Both the position numbers and the translations under genes were made by a program. Shown here piece by piece: positions 5,504 to 8,837 of a stretch of DNA of 8,837 nucleotides (positions are counted from its first letter, which is position 1; every line of letters begins with the position of its first letter). The notes under the pieces are model-generated. The model did no database searches, was not told where the DNA came from, and saw only the letters and a list, made by a program, of their open reading frames with translations. The DNA is from Paenibacillus sp. (lineage in GTDB: Bacteria; Bacillota; Bacilli; Paenibacillales; Paenibacillaceae), in the NCBI GenBank assembly GCA_029256665.1, contig JAQSXN010000118.1, positions 1-8,837 on the forward strand, read 5' to 3'.

Positions 5504-6982
5504 ATGAATACGGAACGGGCTATTATTATTGGCGGCGGGATCGCCGGACTGCTTGCAGCGAAAGTATTATCCGCGTTTTATAACGAGGTCGTGATCGTGG
5601 ACCGGGACGATTTTCCCCAGCGGCCTGAGCTCCGTCCCGGAACGCCTCAAGCGTTCCAGCCTCACCGCTTTACGCCTCGCAGCCGCACGATTCTGAATCG
5701 TTATTTTCCAGGCCTCATCGATGAATTAATCGCGCAAGGCGCTCGCCCTACGCATGGAGTAACGACTCATCTCATTAACCCTTATGGCCGGATGATCGCC
5801 GTCGAGCAAGTTCACGACGCATCGTTCAGCCGAGCTCTATTCGAATGGGTTGTTCGAAGGTATGTGAATGATATCCCGAATGTTCGTTTGCTCGGGTTGA
5901 ACGAAGCGATACAACTCCAAACCGCCGAAGATCGTTCGCGGGTTACCGGCATTATCGTTCGGGAGCGCGCCTCGGGCGAACGTCGGCAGTCCGCGATGAC
6001 GGCAGACCTGGTCGTCGACACCGGCGGCCGATTTTCCAAAACCGCGCAATGGCTCTCGGAGCTCGGTTACGAAGCGCCGGAGCCCGAGCGATTAAAGATC
6101 TCTTTGGGCTACAGCACTCGGCGTTACCGCATTCCCCCGGGCCGCAAGGAAACGGCGCAACATATACGCATGGAAGGCAATCCTCTTACTACGTCGCCTG
6201 CAGCCGCATTATCCATCATCGAAAACGATATCGCGGAAATGGTGCTTTGGAACTTGAACGGCCGGTATCCTTCCACCGACCCGGAACGATTCGAACAAGA
6301 AATCCGCCGGATCGGGAATCCCCTTTTCAACGAAGCGTTGGATGGGCTGGAGCCGATTGGACCGCCGCGCGGCTTTCGGGTACCTGAACTCATCCGGCAG
6401 CGTTTCGATAAAATGCAGCGATGGCCGTCGGGACTGTTAGTTATGGGTGACGCCATCTGCCAGCTTGATCCCGTATACGGGCAAGGGATGACGCTTGCCG
6501 CAATCGAGGCGGAAATCGTCGAAGCATGTCTTCAACGTCAGCTCAGCGACCCCAAACCCGACTTCGAGCTCGAGGCGCTTAGGCGGATGCAGGATAGCAT
6601 CGAACCGGCCTGGTGGTTGAACGTCGTATCGGATTTGCGTTGGAAAGGCGTAGAATATGTCGGTTCGAAGCCGATCCAAGGCTTGGCGTTCGCGCAGCAT
6701 TACTTCGACCGAGTACTGGAATGGTCAACGGAACAAGCCAATTACGATATCTTTGGGTTATATTGGCTTGTGAATTCCTTGTTCTTGCATCCCCAACAAT
6801 TGATTCGTGCGGAGTTCATCGATTTCTTGCTCTCTGGAGGAGGTTCCGGCGCAGCGAAGGAATGGTTGGAGCGATGGATCGAGGAGTCGGATCGGCCGCT
6901 GGAAGAACGATTGTCGGCAACGATCCCTTCCTTCCAAGGCGCATCCTTCGCAACCATTGACGAACTTATGGCGGGGGCATGA
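5504..6982 (+). CDS. FAD-dependent monooxygenase-like oxidoreductase
   Basis: This is a 492-residue cytosolic flavoprotein of the group A hydroxylase/epoxidase fold. The N-terminal dinucleotide-binding motif is GGGIAG (10-15), followed by an acidic FAD-ribose ligand and arginine in VIVDRD (D33, R35). A DTGGR segment (172-176), in the position of the DG motif, and the second FAD motif GDAICQLDPVYGQGM (315-329) follow. The segment RPGTPQAFQPHRF (44-56) recalls the 'R-x-G-x-P-Q-x-x-x-x-H' block of LasC-type epoxidases and related FAD oxidoreductases. The helical C-terminal part (about 350-492) has no motif I know. Substrate is unknown; oxidation or detoxification of a small hydrophobic or aromatic compound is a guess. 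There is no signal peptide or membrane segment. The ATG at 5504 has AGGGAGGA about 9 bases upstream. The tetR gene starts 40 bp downstream, in one transcript, behind a palindromic operator, so expression is probably inducible by a ligand of that regulator. Confidence 0.88.
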   Translation: MNTERAIIIGGGIAGLLAAKVLSAFYNEVVIVDRDDFPQRPELRPGTPQAFQPHRFTPRSRTILNRYFPGLIDELIAQGARPTHGVTTHLINPYGRMIAVEQVHDASFSRALFEWVVRRYVNDIPNVRLLGLNEAIQLQTAEDRSRVTGIIVRERASGERRQSAMTADLVVDTGGRFSKTAQWLSELGYEAPEPERLKISLGYSTRRYRIPPGRKETAQHIRMEGNPLTTSPAAALSIIENDIAEMVLWNLNGRYPSTDPERFEQEIRRIGNPLFNEALDGLEPIGPPRGFRVPELIRQRFDKMQRWPSGLLVMGDAICQLDPVYGQGMTLAAIEAEIVEACLQRQLSDPKPDFELEALRRMQDSIEPAWWLNVVSDLRWKGVEYVGSKPIQGLAFAQHYFDRVLEWSTEQANYDIFGLYWLVNSLFLHPQQLIRAEFIDFLLSGGGSGAAKEWLERWIEESDRPLEERLSATIPSFQGASFATIDELMAGA

Positions 6983-7022
6983 TAATAAATAGCAATCGCT
7001 AAGGAAAAAGGAGTGCCGCACG

Positions 7023-7628
7023 GTGACGCCACAGTCCGAAGAACAGTTGATGAAACGGCAAGAAGCTCGAAGACAGCAGATCCTGGATGCCGCCTTAAAG
7101 GTGTTTGCCGTTCGCGGCTTGCACGGGGCCAAGATGAGCCTGATCGCCGAAGAAGCCAAGCTGAGCGCAGGGCAGCTCTACCGCTTTTTCGAATCGAAGG
7201 AAGAGCTGTTCATCACCTTGATCCGCCAAGTTGCCAAAGAAACCGCTCGGGAGATCGGCAATATCTACAATCTCCCCGGTTCCCCTTACCGCAAGCTTCG
7301 CGCCTTTACGGCAACGATTCTGGAGGAGGATGGCGCACAATATCCGTTCAAGCTCATACAGCAAGCCAATACCGATGAACAGGTTCCGGATGAAGCGAAG
7401 CAGCTGCTTGGACAATTTTCCGCGAAACGTTTTGTCGAAGAGCTGCTTCCTTTGTTCGAGGAAGGGCAACGGGTCGGGGATTTCGCGCAAGGCGACGCCC
7501 GCGAGCTCATATCCGCGTTTCTGACGATTTTGTCCGCCGTCATTACCCTTAATATGCCGCTCGATGACGACCATCGCCTGCCGAGCGCGGATTTGCTCAT
7601 GCGAATCGTGGCGGGGCCTGGCGCGTAA
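7023..7628 (+). CDS. TetR/AcrR-family transcriptional regulator
   Basis: This 201-residue DNA-binding repressor has an N-terminal TetR domain. The helix 1 region is RRQQILDAALKVFAVRG, and the helix-turn-helix, about residues 36-58, reads AKMSLIAEEAKLSAGQLYRF and ends in FESKEELF, the family's usual 'Y-x-x-F-x-x-K-E-x-L' signature. The C-terminal ligand and dimer domain is variable and gives no clue to the inducer. The start is GTG at 7023, with GGAG 9 bases upstream. It lies 40 bp after the oxidoreductase gene with no terminator between, so it is translated from the same message. The perfect palindrome at the operon promoter (5328-5352) is the obvious binding site, giving negative autoregulation. 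The product of the upstream enzyme, or its substrate, may be the inducer (inference). The gene converges on nagA with a 17-bp gap. Confidence 0.93.
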   Translation: MTPQSEEQLMKRQEARRQQILDAALKVFAVRGLHGAKMSLIAEEAKLSAGQLYRFFESKEELFITLIRQVAKETAREIGNIYNLPGSPYRKLRAFTATILEEDGAQYPFKLIQQANTDEQVPDEAKQLLGQFSAKRFVEELLPLFEEGQRVGDFAQGDARELISAFLTILSAVITLNMPLDDDHRLPSADLLMRIVAGPGA

Positions 7629-7640
7629 CGAAGGAGAAAC

Positions 7641-7660
7641 TCGGATTATTCGTTATCCGA
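7641..7660. terminator. Weak hairpin between convergent tetR and nagA
   Basis: TCGGAT (7641-7646) pairs with ATCCGA (7655-7660) around an 8-base loop that includes the nagA stop region. There is no run of U on either side, so it is at best a poor terminator. It is the only stem seen in this tight convergent junction. Confidence 0.25.
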
Positions 7661-8824
7661 TCGATACACCGTTTGCCCGGCAACGACCGTCTCCCGGATC
7701 GCGATACGGCCGGCTCCGTCGTCATGATCGAATAGGGTCAGATGGGCGGGAGCCCCCTTTTCGATTCTTCCCAGCTGTCTGTCGTTCATCACAAGCGCAG
7801 GCCGGAGCGAAGCGGCCTCCGCCGCTTCTGCCAACGTCATATCCGTGTAACGGACGGCATTGGCAATACCGAGATCGAGCGATGCGGCCGATCCCGCCAG
7901 GATATCCGGATTCGCCGCCGTGTGCAACCGCCCGGCCTCCGTCAGCTCGACCTGACCGCCGATAAGGCTGTCATACCGTCCAGGCGGCATACCGCCGAAT
8001 TGGGTGCAATCGCTGACGAGAATCGATTTCTCCCGCTTCGCCCTGAGCATCGCCTTCAGCACCTGCGGTGCAAGATGTTGACCGTCGGGAATAAACGTCG
8101 CCCACAATCGGTCTTCCGCCAATTGATGCCAGATGTAATTCGGGTGCCGGGGCAGCATAGGCTGCGAACCGTTGCCAAGATGGGTCGACAACGTCGCTCC
8201 GGCCAGCACCGCTTGCTCCAGCTGCTTCTCGCTGGCCATCGTATGTCCGATCGCTACTACGATTCCTTGCTTGGCCAGCTTCTCGATGAATGCTATAGCG
8301 CCTTCTCGCTCTGGCGCAAGAGTAACCATGCGAATTCGCCCTTCCGCCGCATCCTGCAGACGCAGGAACTCCTCCCAGTCGGGGTCGCGGGTATGCTCTC
8401 TTGGATGCGCGCCTCTGCTGCCATCCTCGCTGGACAGATAGGGACCCTCCATATGGATGCCCATGATCGAATCGCCGGCGTATTGCCCGCTCCGGACATA
8501 TTCTGCAATAGCGGCCAACGCCTGCTTCATTCGATCGAAGCTTCCCGTAATCACGGTCGGCAAGTAGATGGCCGTCCCGCGCGCGTGCAGCGCTCTCGTG
8601 ACGCCCTCGATGTCTTGCAACGTCGTCCGCTCCGCGTTCAGATCATAACCGCCGAAGCCGTTCACCTGCAGGTCGATCCAACCGGCCGAGATCCATGGCA
8701 ATTCCGCGTTGTTCGCCTGGCCTCCGTCAAGGAGGAGGGGCCGAATGTCCGCAATTACGCCTTCGACAACGTCGATCTGAACCGCCTCTCCGGTAGTCGT
8801 CAGCTTGCCTTGCCGCTTCATCAT
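7646..8824 (-). CDS. nagA: N-acetylglucosamine-6-phosphate deacetylase family protein
   Basis: NagA hydrolyses N-acetylglucosamine 6-phosphate to glucosamine 6-phosphate and acetate in amino-sugar and cell-wall recycling. The 392-residue product is a full-length amidohydrolase. AGWIDLQVNGFGG (47-59) has Q-x-N in place of the usual amidohydrolase H-x-H, as in E. coli NagA. Metal ligands are E126 in HMEGPYLS, H194 in AIGHT and H215 in LSTHLGN. DGQH (247-250) supplies the substrate histidine and D272 in VSDCTQFGG the catalytic acid. The H215 loop reads THLGNGSQPM instead of the common THLFNAM, and the acid loop is followed by GMPPGRY, which marks a divergent subgroup. The exact substrate is therefore less certain. 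The ATG at 8824 has GGAGG 7 bases upstream. No nagB or transport gene is seen within the window, since the upstream side is cut off. Confidence 0.85.
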   Translation of the reverse strand: MMKRQGKLTTTGEAVQIDVVEGVIADIRPLLLDGGQANNAELPWISAGWIDLQVNGFGGYDLNAERTTLQDIEGVTRALHARGTAIYLPTVITGSFDRMKQALAAIAEYVRSGQYAGDSIMGIHMEGPYLSSEDGSRGAHPREHTRDPDWEEFLRLQDAAEGRIRMVTLAPEREGAIAFIEKLAKQGIVVAIGHTMASEKQLEQAVLAGATLSTHLGNGSQPMLPRHPNYIWHQLAEDRLWATFIPDGQHLAPQVLKAMLRAKREKSILVSDCTQFGGMPPGRYDSLIGGQVELTEAGRLHTAANPDILAGSAASLDLGIANAVRYTDMTLAEAAEAASLRPALVMNDRQLGRIEKGAPAHLTLFDHDDGAGRIAIRETVVAGQTVYRSDNE

Positions 8825-8837
8825 CCAATCGCCTCCA

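Overview
The window reads as a chromosomal segment of a moderately GC-rich, low-temperature-neutral Firmicute of the Bacillales, most likely Paenibacillaceae (Paenibacillus or Cohnella type). The basis is the Bacillus-like RF1 and EcsA/EcsB proteins, the strong purine-rich Shine-Dalgarno sites, GTG starts, and consensus sigma-A promoters. The genus assignment is inference. I see no insertion sequence, tRNA, rRNA, CRISPR array, phage gene or defence system.

Layout, left to right. Positions 1-114 (minus) are the N-terminal part of a glyoxalase/VOC-fold protein running off the edge. A bidirectional-looking intrinsic terminator (258-309) ends prmC. The minus-strand translation-termination pair follows: prmC (381-1340), which methylates release factors, and prfA (1741-2817), which encodes RF1. 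About 400 bp separates these functional partners. That gap holds a clear terminator for prfA and four copies of a 23-bp repeat in a 50-bp periodic, mirror-image layout (1448-1630). Upstream of prfA (2933-3028), between the prfA promoter and the end of ecsB, is an array of seven co-oriented DnaA-box-like 9-mers starting 11, 21, 22, 11, 11 and 11 bp apart. This is the most striking non-coding signal in the window.

Next comes an ecsA-ecsB ABC exporter operon (minus, 3182-5171). Divergent from it is a small regulated unit on the plus strand. It has a consensus promoter (TTGACA, 17 bp, TATATT) whose start region is covered by a perfect 25-bp palindrome. A roughly 165-base leader follows, then a FAD-dependent monooxygenase-like oxidoreductase (5504-6982) and a TetR-family regulator (7023-7628). 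The likely logic is an autorepressed inducible oxidoreductase, with the palindrome as the TetR operator. A divergent NagA-type N-acetylglucosamine-6-phosphate deacetylase (minus, 7646-8824) converges on the regulator with a 17-bp gap and completes the window.

The housekeeping genes are ordinary. The points worth checking are the helically phased DnaA-box cluster, the intergenic repeat and terminator that uncouple prfA from prmC, and the predicted TetR operator circuit.
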